A stretch of 64,000 nucleotides of DNA from the NCBI GenBank assembly GCA_031549685.1, contig JAVBPG010000002.1, forward strand, positions 50,241 through 114,240. The letters run 5' to 3'. A model generated the notes under the pieces. The model saw only the letters and a list, made by a program, of their open reading frames with translations, was not told where the DNA came from and ran no database searches. The DNA is from JAITMY01 sp031549685. Its GTDB lineage: Bacteria > Bacteroidota > Bacteroidia > Bacteroidales > UBA932. The position numbers and the translations under genes were made by a program. Every line of letters starts with the position of its first letter. Position 1 is the stretch's first letter. Of the stretch, positions 50,677 to 60,041 are shown piece after piece.

Positions 50677-53600
50677 ATGAGAAAATTCATTCTCTCCATA
50701 TTTACTTTTTTTGCAGCCTCGGCAAGCAGCTTCTCGCAGCAGGAGTTCACGCATCCCGACTTGCTGTCGTGGGAGGATGGCAGGGTGCTATTTATCCCAT
50801 CAACGAAATCGGCGCTTACCATATCCGATCTGCACTACAAGCACGGCAGCCGCAGCCTTGCATGGACGTGGGCCGGGGATAGCTCAAGCATTCGGCTCAA
50901 CCGCAGCATTGCCTGGGCTCCCGACCCCACCGATGCTCCCGACCCATCAACCTACACCTTTGTTTTCTGGCTTTACGCCGTCAATGCGCAGTCCGGTGCA
51001 ACGCTACGCTTCGAATTTCTGAAGGATGGGAAAGTCTGCTCGTGGTTTGATTACGGCCTGGACTTTGTGGGCTGGCGGGGTGCGTGGCTTGCCTTTGAGC
51101 GCGACATGCAGGGTAGTCCCGGGCCCGGTATGGATGCGCTCCGCATAACCGTACACGGCGCACGGCAGGGCGTGCTCTACTTCGACCTGATGATTCCCTC
51201 GTCGCTACAGGACTTGCGGCACCACACCGCCGACACGCAGGCGCCGTTTATTAACCAACAGTCCACCGGAATTTGGCTGGTCAACGAAAGGTGCTCGCGC
51301 TATAAGTTCGACCTGCCCGTGGCTCCCATTGCTGAAAAAGATAAGCTGGAGGTGGCAAAAATAGAGAAGCGCTTTGCCGGTTTTTATCTGGAAAATAAAA
51401 AGCCGCTCCAGCTCGACTCGCTGCAAAAAAGGCTGGATGCATACGGCATACAGGCCAACGCCGACGGAACGCTGCGGGGGAAGCCCGTATTCTTTGTGCG
51501 CTGGGGCGAAACCTACTTTTCGCTGGGGCATCCGCGCAGCACCCGCATGTTTGCCCAAACGGTTGCCGACCTCGACGATGCCAACCGCCTGCTGCTGCAG
51601 CTGGCCATTGCCTGCAGGCTTTCCGAGGACCGGGCCGATAGGGAGCGTGCGGAGTCCATGTTCGTGCTGCTTACGCGCTACATGATGGATCAGGGGTTCG
51701 TGCACGGCGCATCGCTGGGCACCATTCACCACCTGGGCTACTCCATGCGCGACTTCTACACCGCTTGTTATTTAATGAAAAAAGAGCTGTATGCTGCCGG
51801 CCTGGGCGGCGATGCGCAGCGCGCCATGGAGTGGTTCTCCAACGCAGCCGAGGTAAAGCGGCAACCTGCGGAGCCCGGCATGAGCATCGATATTTTCAAC
51901 ACAACGCTCATGGGGCGCCTGGCCTCCATCCTCATGCTGCCCGATTCGCCCGAAAAGCTAACCTACCTGCGCTGCTACACGCGCTGGCTCAACAATGGAT
52001 TTGCCTATTCGCCCGGCCTTGAGGCCACCTTTAAAATCGATGGCACCGTATTTCACCATGCCAACAGCTACCCCGCCTACGCCCGCGATGGTATGCGCGG
52101 CGCGGTGGAGGGCGTTTACATTCTCTCGGGAACCGGCTTTGCCGTTTCGGAGGAGGCACACGGTGTGCTGAAAAAGGCATTGCTTACCATGCGCTTTTAC
52201 TGCAACCTGCGCGACTGGCCTATCTCCATGGCGGGTCGCCACCCCAAGGGTAGCGAGGGTTTGCAGCCCTCGCAGCTTGGCCTGTTGGCCTTGGCCGGCT
52301 CGCCCGATGGGGCGCAGCAAATAGATGCTGATCTGGCGGCGGCTTACCTGCGCCTGGTGCAAAGCCGGCCGGGTGGATTCACAAAAATTTTTGAAGAAAA
52401 TCACATCAAACCCGAGCCTGCGCCGCAGGGCAACCAAGCCTTGCCCTACGCCAGCGTTATGACGCAGCGTCGCGGCGAGTGGGCTGCTACCGTGCGTGGC
52501 CACAGCCGCTACCTGTGGGCCGCCGAGAGCTACGAGGGAGCAAACTGGTACGGAAGGTATTTGGCGCACGGGAATCTGCAGCTTGTAGGCAACGGCAACC
52601 CCATTGGCAACGAGGCTTCGGGGTACATGCAAAAGGGCTGGGATTGGAATCACTGGTGGGGCACCACGGCCACCGTGCTGCCCATGGCCCGGCTCAAGGC
52701 CAATATTATCAACGCCGACCCCTTCTCGGGATTTGAAGAAATGCTATACTCCGACGAGGCCTTTGCCGGCCCCGTTTCAATTGAGGGGAAAAACGGCGCT
52801 TACGCCATGAAGCTGCACGAGCACGATAAGTACAACGGCTCGCTACGCGCCCGTAAATCATACTTTTTCTTCGATAATCGCATTGTTTGCCTTGGCTCGG
52901 ATGTGGAAAGCAAGGTCGCGGATTACCCTACGGAGACAACGCTTTTTCAGGAGTTCATTCCGCAGGGCGGAGCAGCCGTTACGGTTAACGGCGAGCAGGT
53001 CTCGGGCCTGCCCTACGAGTGGAGAAGCTCGGGCAGCAGCTGGATGGCGGATGCCCAAGGCAACGCCTACTTTGTTCGCAAGGCCAACGTTTATCTGCGC
53101 CGCAGCCATCAGCATTCGTTCGATCAGGCTACCGCCCAGCCCACCGAGAATGATTTTACGGTGGCGGCCATTTCGCACGGTAACGCTCCGGCGGATGGGA
53201 GGTACGAATACGCCATTGTGGTTAAGCCGTCGCAGGCGGAACTGGCGTTGTGGATAAAAAACCTGAAGGCAAAGCAGCATTCGCTTTACACAATTATCCG
53301 CCACGACAGGCAGGCGCACGTGGTGCGCGATGAAGCCTCGGGAACAACCGGCTATGCGCTGTTTGAGGCGGGAGAAGTTTCCAAAGGTTTGCTCCTTTCA
53401 AATAGCATTCCATGCATGGCAATGCTTTGCGAAAAGAGCAAAGGCGAAATTGTGCTCAGCCTTGCCGACCCCGACCTGCGCCTGTACGAAGGGCCATCCG
53501 ATGATATTTTTGATAAGGAAGGAAAGCGCGTGGAGCGGAGCATATACAGCCGCCCGTGGATTGGTAGCGAGTCGGGCGTTTCGCACCCGCGCATAACGCT

Positions 53601-53742
53601 GCAAGGACGGTGGAGCCTGCCGCAGCCGTCGGAGTACTGCAAAGTAATTTCATCAGATAGAAAAAATACGGTTTTGGAATTCACTTGTCAGCACGGCTTG
53701 TCACGGGAGGTAAGGTTAATACGTAGCGCCGGAAAGCGGTAA
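50677..53742 (+). CDS. PL8 chondroitinase ABC-type lyase without T9SS domain
   Basis: A 1021-residue lyase. The start at 50677 gives the signal peptide MRKFILSIFTFFAASASSFS. An N-terminal jelly-roll (lyase_N type, about 25-180: SRSLAWTWAGDSSSIRL; GWRGAWLAFERDM) precedes the toroid domain, with catalytic His461 to Tyr468 (FHHANSYPAY), the Arg of AGRHP, and the downstream Glu of WAAESYEGANWYGRY, plus GWDWNHWWGTTATVL. These match the His/Tyr/Arg/Glu set of chondroitinase ABC. The C-terminus (SREVRLIRSAGKR) lacks any sorting domain, unlike the other two lyases, so this one is probably periplasmic and finishes imported oligosaccharides. It ends 4 bases before the third PL8 gene. Confidence 0.94.
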   Translation: MRKFILSIFTFFAASASSFSQQEFTHPDLLSWEDGRVLFIPSTKSALTISDLHYKHGSRSLAWTWAGDSSSIRLNRSIAWAPDPTDAPDPSTYTFVFWLYAVNAQSGATLRFEFLKDGKVCSWFDYGLDFVGWRGAWLAFERDMQGSPGPGMDALRITVHGARQGVLYFDLMIPSSLQDLRHHTADTQAPFINQQSTGIWLVNERCSRYKFDLPVAPIAEKDKLEVAKIEKRFAGFYLENKKPLQLDSLQKRLDAYGIQANADGTLRGKPVFFVRWGETYFSLGHPRSTRMFAQTVADLDDANRLLLQLAIACRLSEDRADRERAESMFVLLTRYMMDQGFVHGASLGTIHHLGYSMRDFYTACYLMKKELYAAGLGGDAQRAMEWFSNAAEVKRQPAEPGMSIDIFNTTLMGRLASILMLPDSPEKLTYLRCYTRWLNNGFAYSPGLEATFKIDGTVFHHANSYPAYARDGMRGAVEGVYILSGTGFAVSEEAHGVLKKALLTMRFYCNLRDWPISMAGRHPKGSEGLQPSQLGLLALAGSPDGAQQIDADLAAAYLRLVQSRPGGFTKIFEENHIKPEPAPQGNQALPYASVMTQRRGEWAATVRGHSRYLWAAESYEGANWYGRYLAHGNLQLVGNGNPIGNEASGYMQKGWDWNHWWGTTATVLPMARLKANIINADPFSGFEEMLYSDEAFAGPVSIEGKNGAYAMKLHEHDKYNGSLRARKSYFFFDNRIVCLGSDVESKVADYPTETTLFQEFIPQGGAAVTVNGEQVSGLPYEWRSSGSSWMADAQGNAYFVRKANVYLRRSHQHSFDQATAQPTENDFTVAAISHGNAPADGRYEYAIVVKPSQAELALWIKNLKAKQHSLYTIIRHDRQAHVVRDEASGTTGYALFEAGEVSKGLLLSNSIPCMAMLCEKSKGEIVLSLADPDLRLYEGPSDDIFDKEGKRVERSIYSRPWIGSESGVSHPRITLQGRWSLPQPSEYCKVISSDRKNTVLEFTCQHGLSREVRLIRSAGKR

Positions 53743-53746
53743 AAGT

Positions 53747-56700
53747 ATGGGAGCAAAAGTAGCCACGCTCATATTATCTTTTCTGCTGTTGCAAAACGTG
53801 ATGTTTGCGCAGTCGTACGATTTTGAGAGTAATCGTAACGACTTTTGGGTAACCGGATCCTCTGCCGAGCTGTCAACCGACCGCTACAAGCAGGGAGCAA
53901 AAAGCATGTGCTGGACTTGGTCAGGCGGCGATGCCCGGCTGTCGTACCTCAACTCCTCGGTGCTGCGCACGGCCAAGGGTATGACGCTGTGGATTTACAA
54001 CGAAACGCCTTGCGACAAGCCTTTGAAATTTTCGTTTGTTACATCGGGTACTAATGCCCCTTACTGGTTTAACTTTGGGCTTGATTATAAAGGTTGGCGC
54101 GCCTGCTGGATTGCCTTTGACGATATGGAGGGCGAAAAAGGCAGCCGCAGCAGCCTGTCGAGGCTAAACATCGCGCCGCCCGAGGGGCTGGGTAGCGGTC
54201 GCCTGTACTTCGACCGATGGTCGTTTGTAAGCTCGGTTACCGACCGCCCCACGCCCGACAAGCAAATTCCGGACAATGGCGAAATTTCGCAGCCCTTCAA
54301 GGATCACTGGACGCGCCTTTGGCTATGGGAGCAATATGAGTATGATGTGCCTGTTGCGCAAAGTATTTCAGCGCAAGAGCAGGCCGATTTAGCCACGCTG
54401 GAGAATCGCCTGACCGCGCACTGGGCCGGCAGCCCGGGCGCTGCCGCCGGAGCCTTTTCATCGGCCGAGGCCATTTACAATGCCGCGCAGATTACGCGTA
54501 GCGGCAGCAATATTTACGGCGCACCGTTTGTAAATAACGACGAGAAAAGTTCGGGCGATATTTCGTGGGCGCAGGTGGGCGCTATGCTGGCCGGGTACGC
54601 TGTAGCCTACCATCACGGCTACAACAGGGCTACGGCCGAGAGCCGCTTCAACGATGTGTTCGACTACATGCTCGACCAGGGTTTTGCCTACGGCAGCAGC
54701 ATGGGTACCAACCACCACTACGGCTACGACACGCGCGACTACCCCAAGGCAATGTGGCTCATGCGCGAATCGCTTGCAAGCAGCGGACGCTATGGCGATG
54801 CTTTTAAAACCGTAGAATACTGGTCGGGCCTGCCGGTAACGCGCGTTGCGCAGCGCGTGGTGTGGCCCGACGGCATTGTTGATGCCTGGAATACGCTATC
54901 CATGTTTAAGCTCACGGCGGCCATGATGTCCGCCACTCCCGCCGGGCGCCTGCGCGCCATGCAGTGCTTTACGCGCTGGATGAGCGCCTCTACCGAGTTC
55001 TCGCCCGGCACGGTAGGCGGCATCAAGCCCGATGGAACGCACTTTCATCACGGTGGGTTGTACCCGGCGTACGCTAAAGATGCTTTTGCAGGTTTGAATC
55101 CATATTTTGAATTGATACAAGGAACATCTTTTGTTTTAACTCCTGATGCCCGTAAAAATTTGAAGTTAACCATGCAAACCATGCGCAACTACTCCAACCT
55201 TGCGGAGTGGGGGATTGGCGTGTGCGGCAGGCATCCGTTTACCAACGTTGCCGTGGCGTCGGGCGCCATACAGTGCATGGGCAACCTGGCCCGCATGGGC
55301 GATTTAAGCGGCAATGGCGATGCGGTGGACAGGGAGTTGGCGGCCGATTTTTTACGCTTGAATAGCGGCGTGACGGGCGATTTAAAAACATACTTTGAGG
55401 GTTTAAGTATTGCTAAAGCCAGCGCTCCGCAGGGCTTCTGGGCATACAACCATGCCTGCCTCGGCGTGCTCCGCCGCGATGGCTGGATGGTAAGCCTGAA
55501 GGGCTACAACACCGATGTGTGGGGCTCCGAGATTTACGCCTCCGACAACCGCTACGGCCGCTATCAAAGCTACGGCTCCATACAGATTTTTGCAGGCGGC
55601 AACCCGGTAAGCAATGCCGGCAGCGGGTACAGGCAGGCCGGATGGGATTGGAATCGCCTGCCGGGAGCAACAACCTTACACCTGCCCAATGCGCGCCTCA
55701 ACTCGCCAAACTCGGGGTCGCTCATGGAAAAATCAACCGAAAATTTTTCGGGGGCCTCATCGCTGCTGGGGAGGTACGGAGTATTTGCGACCAAAATCAA
55801 GGAAAAATCGCGCACCAACTTTACGCCCTCGTTTGTGGCGCGCAAGTCGGCGTTTTGCTTCGACAACCACATTGTTTGCATTGGTTCGGGCATCAGCAAT
55901 ACGAATACGACCGACTCCACCGAGACAACACTCTTTCAGCTCTCGGCGCTTCAGCCGGATGCCGTAAAAATAAACGGACAAAGCTACGCTGAATTTCCAT
56001 TCGACAAAACCATCAGGAGCGGCAGCCTTACGCATTTGGTGGATAATCAAAATATCGAATACTACATTCCCGCGCAGCAGACCATACGGGTGCAAAAGGG
56101 TACGCAGCAAAGCAACGACAACAAAAGCAAAGCAGCGACCTCGGGTGATTTTGCGGTGGCCTACCTGCAGCACGGCGTCAGCCCGAGCAATGCAGCGTAC
56201 GAATACATGATTCATATACTGCCGGACGATGCCGAGCGCTCCGCCATTCAATCGGGAGGCTTGCCCTACGTGGTGCACTCGCGCGATAATACAGCCCATG
56301 TGGTAACGGACAATGCTACCGGGATTACCGCATACGCCTGTTTTGAAAAATACACGCCCGCCAATGATATGTTTGTAACTTCTGTAGACGCGGAGTGTTT
56401 GCTGATGATAAATAAAAGGCATGAGGATACGTTGCAGGTAAGTGTTGCCGATCCCAACCTGAATATTGAGACAAAAGATTATACTACGAGCGATGAAAGC
56501 CGGCCGCTGTACAAGGAGATAAAACTCAAAGGAGGATTTATTCCGCTGGTTGACGATGAAAATATATACTACGATGCCACAGCGCAGGCTACCACGCTAC
56601 GCGTGAAAGTGGTGTTGGGCCTGCCGGTGGAGTTTACGCTGGTAAAAGGAACGGGGAAAAGCTACACGTCAACACCCAAGCGGCAGAAGGAGGGACTCCT

Positions 56701-56941
56701 TGTAGCGCTGTACCCCAATCCCACGCAGGGCAATATAGCCGTGTCGTTTCCCGAAACCATGTCGGGCGACTTTAGCGTACAAATATTTTCGGCCGGAGGA
56801 GAGCTGGTAAAGTTCATACCCGGGCAGCCCGTTGCAACCTTTGTCCCCGTGGATATAGCTGCGCTCTTGCCGGGCATTTACTACTTCAATATTCGGGCAA
56901 GTAATGGCAGGTGCTCCACGCGCACAGTAGTGAAATATTAA
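53747..56941 (+). CDS. PL8 chondroitinase ABC-type lyase with T9SS sorting domain
   Basis: A 1064-residue paralogue of the preceding lyase, with signal peptide (about 1-21, ending MFAQ). The N-terminal jelly-roll is SMCWTWSGGDARLSYL and GWRACWIAFDDMEG. The catalytic motif is His435 to Tyr442 (FHHGGLYPAY), followed by CGRHPF and SDNRYGRYQSYG, and GWDWNRLPGATTL. Residues about 985-1064 (LYPNPTQGNIAVSF ... LPGIYYFNI) form a T9SS type A sorting domain, so the enzyme should act at the cell surface or outside. Tandem duplication with the upstream gene is evident. Substrate split between the two (for example exo versus endo) cannot be decided. Confidence 0.94.
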   Translation: MGAKVATLILSFLLLQNVMFAQSYDFESNRNDFWVTGSSAELSTDRYKQGAKSMCWTWSGGDARLSYLNSSVLRTAKGMTLWIYNETPCDKPLKFSFVTSGTNAPYWFNFGLDYKGWRACWIAFDDMEGEKGSRSSLSRLNIAPPEGLGSGRLYFDRWSFVSSVTDRPTPDKQIPDNGEISQPFKDHWTRLWLWEQYEYDVPVAQSISAQEQADLATLENRLTAHWAGSPGAAAGAFSSAEAIYNAAQITRSGSNIYGAPFVNNDEKSSGDISWAQVGAMLAGYAVAYHHGYNRATAESRFNDVFDYMLDQGFAYGSSMGTNHHYGYDTRDYPKAMWLMRESLASSGRYGDAFKTVEYWSGLPVTRVAQRVVWPDGIVDAWNTLSMFKLTAAMMSATPAGRLRAMQCFTRWMSASTEFSPGTVGGIKPDGTHFHHGGLYPAYAKDAFAGLNPYFELIQGTSFVLTPDARKNLKLTMQTMRNYSNLAEWGIGVCGRHPFTNVAVASGAIQCMGNLARMGDLSGNGDAVDRELAADFLRLNSGVTGDLKTYFEGLSIAKASAPQGFWAYNHACLGVLRRDGWMVSLKGYNTDVWGSEIYASDNRYGRYQSYGSIQIFAGGNPVSNAGSGYRQAGWDWNRLPGATTLHLPNARLNSPNSGSLMEKSTENFSGASSLLGRYGVFATKIKEKSRTNFTPSFVARKSAFCFDNHIVCIGSGISNTNTTDSTETTLFQLSALQPDAVKINGQSYAEFPFDKTIRSGSLTHLVDNQNIEYYIPAQQTIRVQKGTQQSNDNKSKAATSGDFAVAYLQHGVSPSNAAYEYMIHILPDDAERSAIQSGGLPYVVHSRDNTAHVVTDNATGITAYACFEKYTPANDMFVTSVDAECLLMINKRHEDTLQVSVADPNLNIETKDYTTSDESRPLYKEIKLKGGFIPLVDDENIYYDATAQATTLRVKVVLGLPVEFTLVKGTGKSYTSTPKRQKEGLLVALYPNPTQGNIAVSFPETMSGDFSVQIFSAGGELVKFIPGQPVATFVPVDIAALLPGIYYFNIRASNGRCSTRTVVKY

Positions 56942-56954
56942 GAAAACAATCACC

Positions 56955-58040
56955 ATGCAAACCATAAAAAACATAGCTGAGCAGTTTAATATTGAGGGTG
57001 CGGTAGGCGAAATAAAGCCGCTTGGCGCCGGACACATCAACGATTCGTACATGGTGTATGTACGCAACGGCGCTCCCAACTACGTGCTGCAGCGCATCAA
57101 CCACAACGTTTTCAGGGATGTGGAGGCCCTGCAAAATAACATTAGCAGGGTTACGCGGCACATCCGGAAAAAGCTGGTGGAGCAGGGTGAGGCGGAGGTG
57201 GATAGGAGGGTGCTCACGCTGGTTGAAACCCGGGACGGCGCGCTCTACCACAAATCGCCGGAGGGGGAGTACTGGCGGGTGTTTCTGCACATTGCCAATA
57301 GCAGGAGCGTGGACGATATTTCGCCCGAGCTGGCCTTTCTCGCAGGGCAGGCCTTCGGCCGGTTTCAGGCCATGCTGGCCGACTTGCCGGAGCCCGCCCT
57401 GGCCGAAACCATTCCCTTTTTTCATAATATCGAGGCGCGGCTCGAGGCGTTTTACAAAGCCATACGCCGCAATGCTGCCGGACGGTTGGAAAAAGTGCAC
57501 AGCCTTATTGCTGAAATCGAAAATCGCTCACAGGAGATGTGTAAGGCCGAAGAACTGCACCGTGCCGGTAAGCTGCCCAAGCGCATCAACCATTGCGATA
57601 CCAAGGTAAACAACATACTGTTTGACGAAAAAAGCAACCGCCCCCTGTGCGTGGTGGATTTGGATACCGTAATGCCGGGCTTTGTGGTGTCGGACTTCGG
57701 CGACTTCATGCGCACCGGAGCCAACAGTGGCAAGGAGGATGATGAGAACCTGGACAACGTATCCTTCCGCATGGACATCTTCGAGGCCTACGCCGGGGGC
57801 TACATGCAGGCTGCCGGAAAATTCCTCACGCCGCTTGAGGTGGAGCTGCTGCCCTTTGGCGCCAAGCTGCTCACCTACATGCAGGCGGTGCGCTTTCTGA
57901 CCGACTACCTCAACGGCGATACCTACTACAAAATTCGCTACCCCGAGCACAACCTGCAGCGCACCAAAGCGCAGCTCAAGCTGCTGCAAAGCATGGAGGA
58001 GTGCTATCCGCAAATGTGCCAATTTATAGCAAGCTTATGA
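56955..58040 (+). CDS. N-acetylhexosamine 1-kinase-like protein (APH-fold)
   Basis: A 361-residue cytoplasmic kinase of the aminoglycoside phosphotransferase fold, close in length and pattern to NahK of bifidobacteria, which phosphorylates GlcNAc/GalNAc at C1. Seen: N-terminal nucleotide-binding GAGHINDSYMV (24-34), YVLQRINHNVF, the catalytic HCDTKVNNILFD (Asp215) and metal-binding VVDLDTVMPG (Asp235). In this locus it would trap the N-acetylgalactosamine or N-acetylglucosamine freed by GH88 and sulfatases. It begins 13 bases after the lyase gene and its stop overlaps the next start (ATGA). No pyrophosphorylase or lacto-N-biose phosphorylase is present to complete a NahK route. Confidence 0.85.
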   Translation: MQTIKNIAEQFNIEGAVGEIKPLGAGHINDSYMVYVRNGAPNYVLQRINHNVFRDVEALQNNISRVTRHIRKKLVEQGEAEVDRRVLTLVETRDGALYHKSPEGEYWRVFLHIANSRSVDDISPELAFLAGQAFGRFQAMLADLPEPALAETIPFFHNIEARLEAFYKAIRRNAAGRLEKVHSLIAEIENRSQEMCKAEELHRAGKLPKRINHCDTKVNNILFDEKSNRPLCVVDLDTVMPGFVVSDFGDFMRTGANSGKEDDENLDNVSFRMDIFEAYAGGYMQAAGKFLTPLEVELLPFGAKLLTYMQAVRFLTDYLNGDTYYKIRYPEHNLQRTKAQLKLLQSMEECYPQMCQFIASL

Positions 58041-58789
58041 TACGCATTCCCTACATCAACCTGTATGTAAATTCCATATACGATGTAACGCCGCAGGTGC
58101 TGGCGCAGGTGGCATCCCACCCCATTGCCTGCGCGAGTTGGAAAGATTTTCCATATACTCCCGCCGTAGAGGTGAAAATGGCACACACGCCGTCGCACCT
58201 GCTGCTCCACTACCGGGTGCGGGAAAAAAGCATCAGGGCCAGGTTTACGCAGCCCAACAGCGAGGTGTGGAATGATTCGTGCGTGGAGTTTTTTATCTCG
58301 TTCGATGGCAGAAAAACGTACTACAACTTTGAGTTTAGCTGCATAGGAACGCCGCTGTTGCGCTACAATACAGCACCGCACGCCGGCCCCTTAGCGCCCC
58401 TTGCTTGTGTTGATAATATATTGTCTATGAGTTCATTGGGTAGTGTTCCATTTGAGGTAAAAAACGGAGACCTGGCCTGGCAGCTCACGGTGGCCATTCC
58501 TTACTCGTGCTTTTTTGCGCACTCCGTGGCAAGCTTAAAGGGAGAGGTGGTGCACGCTAACTTCTACAAGTGCGGCGACGAGCTGGCCGAGCCGCACTTT
58601 CTCTCCATGTTTCCCGTCAGCGCTCCGCAGCCGGACTTTCACTGCCCCGAAAGTTTCGGAGAGTTTTTGTTTAATTCGCAAATGGATAACCTGCATGAAA
58701 ACGCTGAAACGCCTTATGGTGCTGCTGACCATAACCGCCGGCTTGACAAGCTGCCAAAAAGCACAAACGCTTCGCGTGTTGCAATTTAA
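58037..58789 (+). CDS. CBM9-like carbohydrate-binding protein
   Basis: A 250-residue protein without a signal peptide. The start at 58037 overlaps the kinase stop. Core pattern of the CBM9-like (DOMON-type) beta-sandwich: LLLHYRVREKSIRARF, NSEVWNDSCVEFFISFDG, YYNFEFSCIGTPLLRYN, WQLTVAIPYSCFF and FCHCPESFGEF-like FHCPESFGEFLFN, which normally ends such proteins. About 30 further residues after that point are read from sequence that also encodes the signal peptide of the next gene. Members bind glycans or act as accessory domains; cytoplasmic location makes the role uncertain. Confidence 0.8.
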   Translation: MIRIPYINLYVNSIYDVTPQVLAQVASHPIACASWKDFPYTPAVEVKMAHTPSHLLLHYRVREKSIRARFTQPNSEVWNDSCVEFFISFDGRKTYYNFEFSCIGTPLLRYNTAPHAGPLAPLACVDNILSMSSLGSVPFEVKNGDLAWQLTVAIPYSCFFAHSVASLKGEVVHANFYKCGDELAEPHFLSMFPVSAPQPDFHCPESFGEFLFNSQMDNLHENAETPYGAADHNRRLDKLPKSTNASRVAI

Positions 58790-59729
58790 TATTTGGCAGG
58801 AGGGAACAAAGGTTGAGGGTGGCTACGATGCCGTGGTGCAGCAAATTATAGATTCGGAGGCGGAGCTGGTAACCTTGAGCGAGGTGCGCAACTACAGCGG
58901 CGTACGCTTTTGCGACCGCATAGTGCAATCGCTGGCCGAAAAAGGGCACTGCTTCTACTCTTTTTACTCCTACGACAGCGGCATCCTGTCGCGCTATCCC
59001 ATTACCGACAGCGCCTGCGTTTACCCCGAAAATAACGACCATGGCAGCATCTATAAAGCCGTGGTAAAAATCGGCGCGCGCGAGCTTGCCGTGTACACCG
59101 CCCACCTCGACTACCTCCGCTGCGCCTACTACATGGTAAAGGGTTACGATGGCAGCACCTGGCAAAAGTACGATAGGCCTTTTACCGATATCGATTCTAT
59201 TTTGAGGGTAAACGTTGCCTCGGAGCGCGATGATGCCATACGCGCTTTTTTGGCCGAAGCCGGAAAGGACAGGCAGCTGGGCCGCATAGTAATTCTTGGC
59301 GGCGATTTTAATGAGCCCTCGCACCTCGACTGGGTGGAGCAAACCAAAAACAGCTTTGAGCGGCAAGGTCTGGTTATTCCGTGGACGGTAAGTACGCTGC
59401 TGGCCGAAGCGGGGTACCTGGACGCGTACCGCGTGCGGCACCCTAATCCGGTTACGCACCCCGGCATTACCTACCCGGCCGACTGCCCGGGGGCGCCAGT
59501 AGAGCAGCTCAGCTGGGCGCCGGAGGCAGACGAGCAGGAGCGCATTGATTTTGTTTACTGTTTACACGACAAGAACTTGCAGCTAAAAGATGCGGTCATC
59601 TGGGGGCCCAGGGGAACCATTAACCACAGCCGCCGCGTGCAGGAGCCCACCTCCGACCCATTCAACGCGGGCGCCGGCATTTGGCCCAGCGACCACAAGG
59701 GCTTGCTGGCTACCTTTACGCTGCAATAG
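58695..59729 (+). CDS. Endonuclease/exonuclease/phosphatase-fold lipoprotein
   Basis: A 344-residue lipoprotein (LTITAGLTSC lipobox) of the EEP superfamily, metal-dependent phosphoesterases. Motifs in order: LRVLQFNIWQ, TLSEVRNY (metal Glu), YTAHLDY, GGDFNEPSHLDW, ERIDFVY and the final WPSDHKGLLATF (His-Asp pair). It should act outside the cytoplasm on a phosphodiester such as a nucleotide, phospholipid or phosphorylated glycan. The start lies 95 bases inside the preceding gene in another frame, an unusually long overlap. Last gene before a repeat-rich gap. Confidence 0.9.
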   Translation: MKTLKRLMVLLTITAGLTSCQKAQTLRVLQFNIWQEGTKVEGGYDAVVQQIIDSEAELVTLSEVRNYSGVRFCDRIVQSLAEKGHCFYSFYSYDSGILSRYPITDSACVYPENNDHGSIYKAVVKIGARELAVYTAHLDYLRCAYYMVKGYDGSTWQKYDRPFTDIDSILRVNVASERDDAIRAFLAEAGKDRQLGRIVILGGDFNEPSHLDWVEQTKNSFERQGLVIPWTVSTLLAEAGYLDAYRVRHPNPVTHPGITYPADCPGAPVEQLSWAPEADEQERIDFVYCLHDKNLQLKDAVIWGPRGTINHSRRVQEPTSDPFNAGAGIWPSDHKGLLATFTLQ

Positions 59730-59759
59730 CTAAGTACTCGTTAAAAATTAACTAGTATT

Positions 59760-59801
59760 ATCATGAGATTCCTCACTACGTTCGGAATGACGGGTATTCC
59801 A
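59760..59801. repeat. Dispersed-repeat fragment (GGAATGACG end)
   Basis: ATCATGAGATTCCTCACTAC and the following GTTCGGAATGACG resemble the GTCATTCC-type dispersed repeats of many Bacteroidota chromosomes and share the AATGACA/G end with the repeats at 5324 and 18115. Confidence 0.45.
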
Positions 59802-59845
59802 TGGCGAGAGGAGTGGGTGGCGGGGAAGTTGAGGCATTTTAATAA

Positions 59846-59937
59846 TAAGTAAGTGTTCATTATTGCTTGTATGTATTTAATTCCACATCGCCTATTTGAG
59901 TACTCTGCGTGTGTAGATATTGACGCTTAATTATGAG
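59846..59937. repeat. Direct repeat copy 1 (about 92 bp)
   Basis: From TAAGTAAGTGTTCATTATTG to TTATGAG. It recurs at 60042-60134 with only about three substitutions and one single-base insertion. Together with the inverted repeat between the copies it fills the 607-base gene-free gap 59730-60336, in which I see no coding frame with family character. Confidence 0.92.
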
Positions 59938-59960
59938 CGGCTGCTTCATAAAGTATAACT

Positions 59961-60022
59961 TTAGACAGGATTTACAAAATTTACAGGATGTCTTTCATGT
60001 TAATCTTGTAAATCCTGTCTAA
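59961..60022. repeat. Hairpin repeat between the two direct repeats
   Basis: Perfect 17-bp arms TTAGACAGGATTTACAA (59961-59977) and TTGTAAATCCTGTCTAA (60006-60022) around 28 bases that include ACAGGATGTCTTTCATGTTA. In inverted orientation the same sequence forms the backbone of the repeat at 63768-63872. Confidence 0.9.
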
Positions 60023-60041
60023 AAAAACGATTACGAATTAC

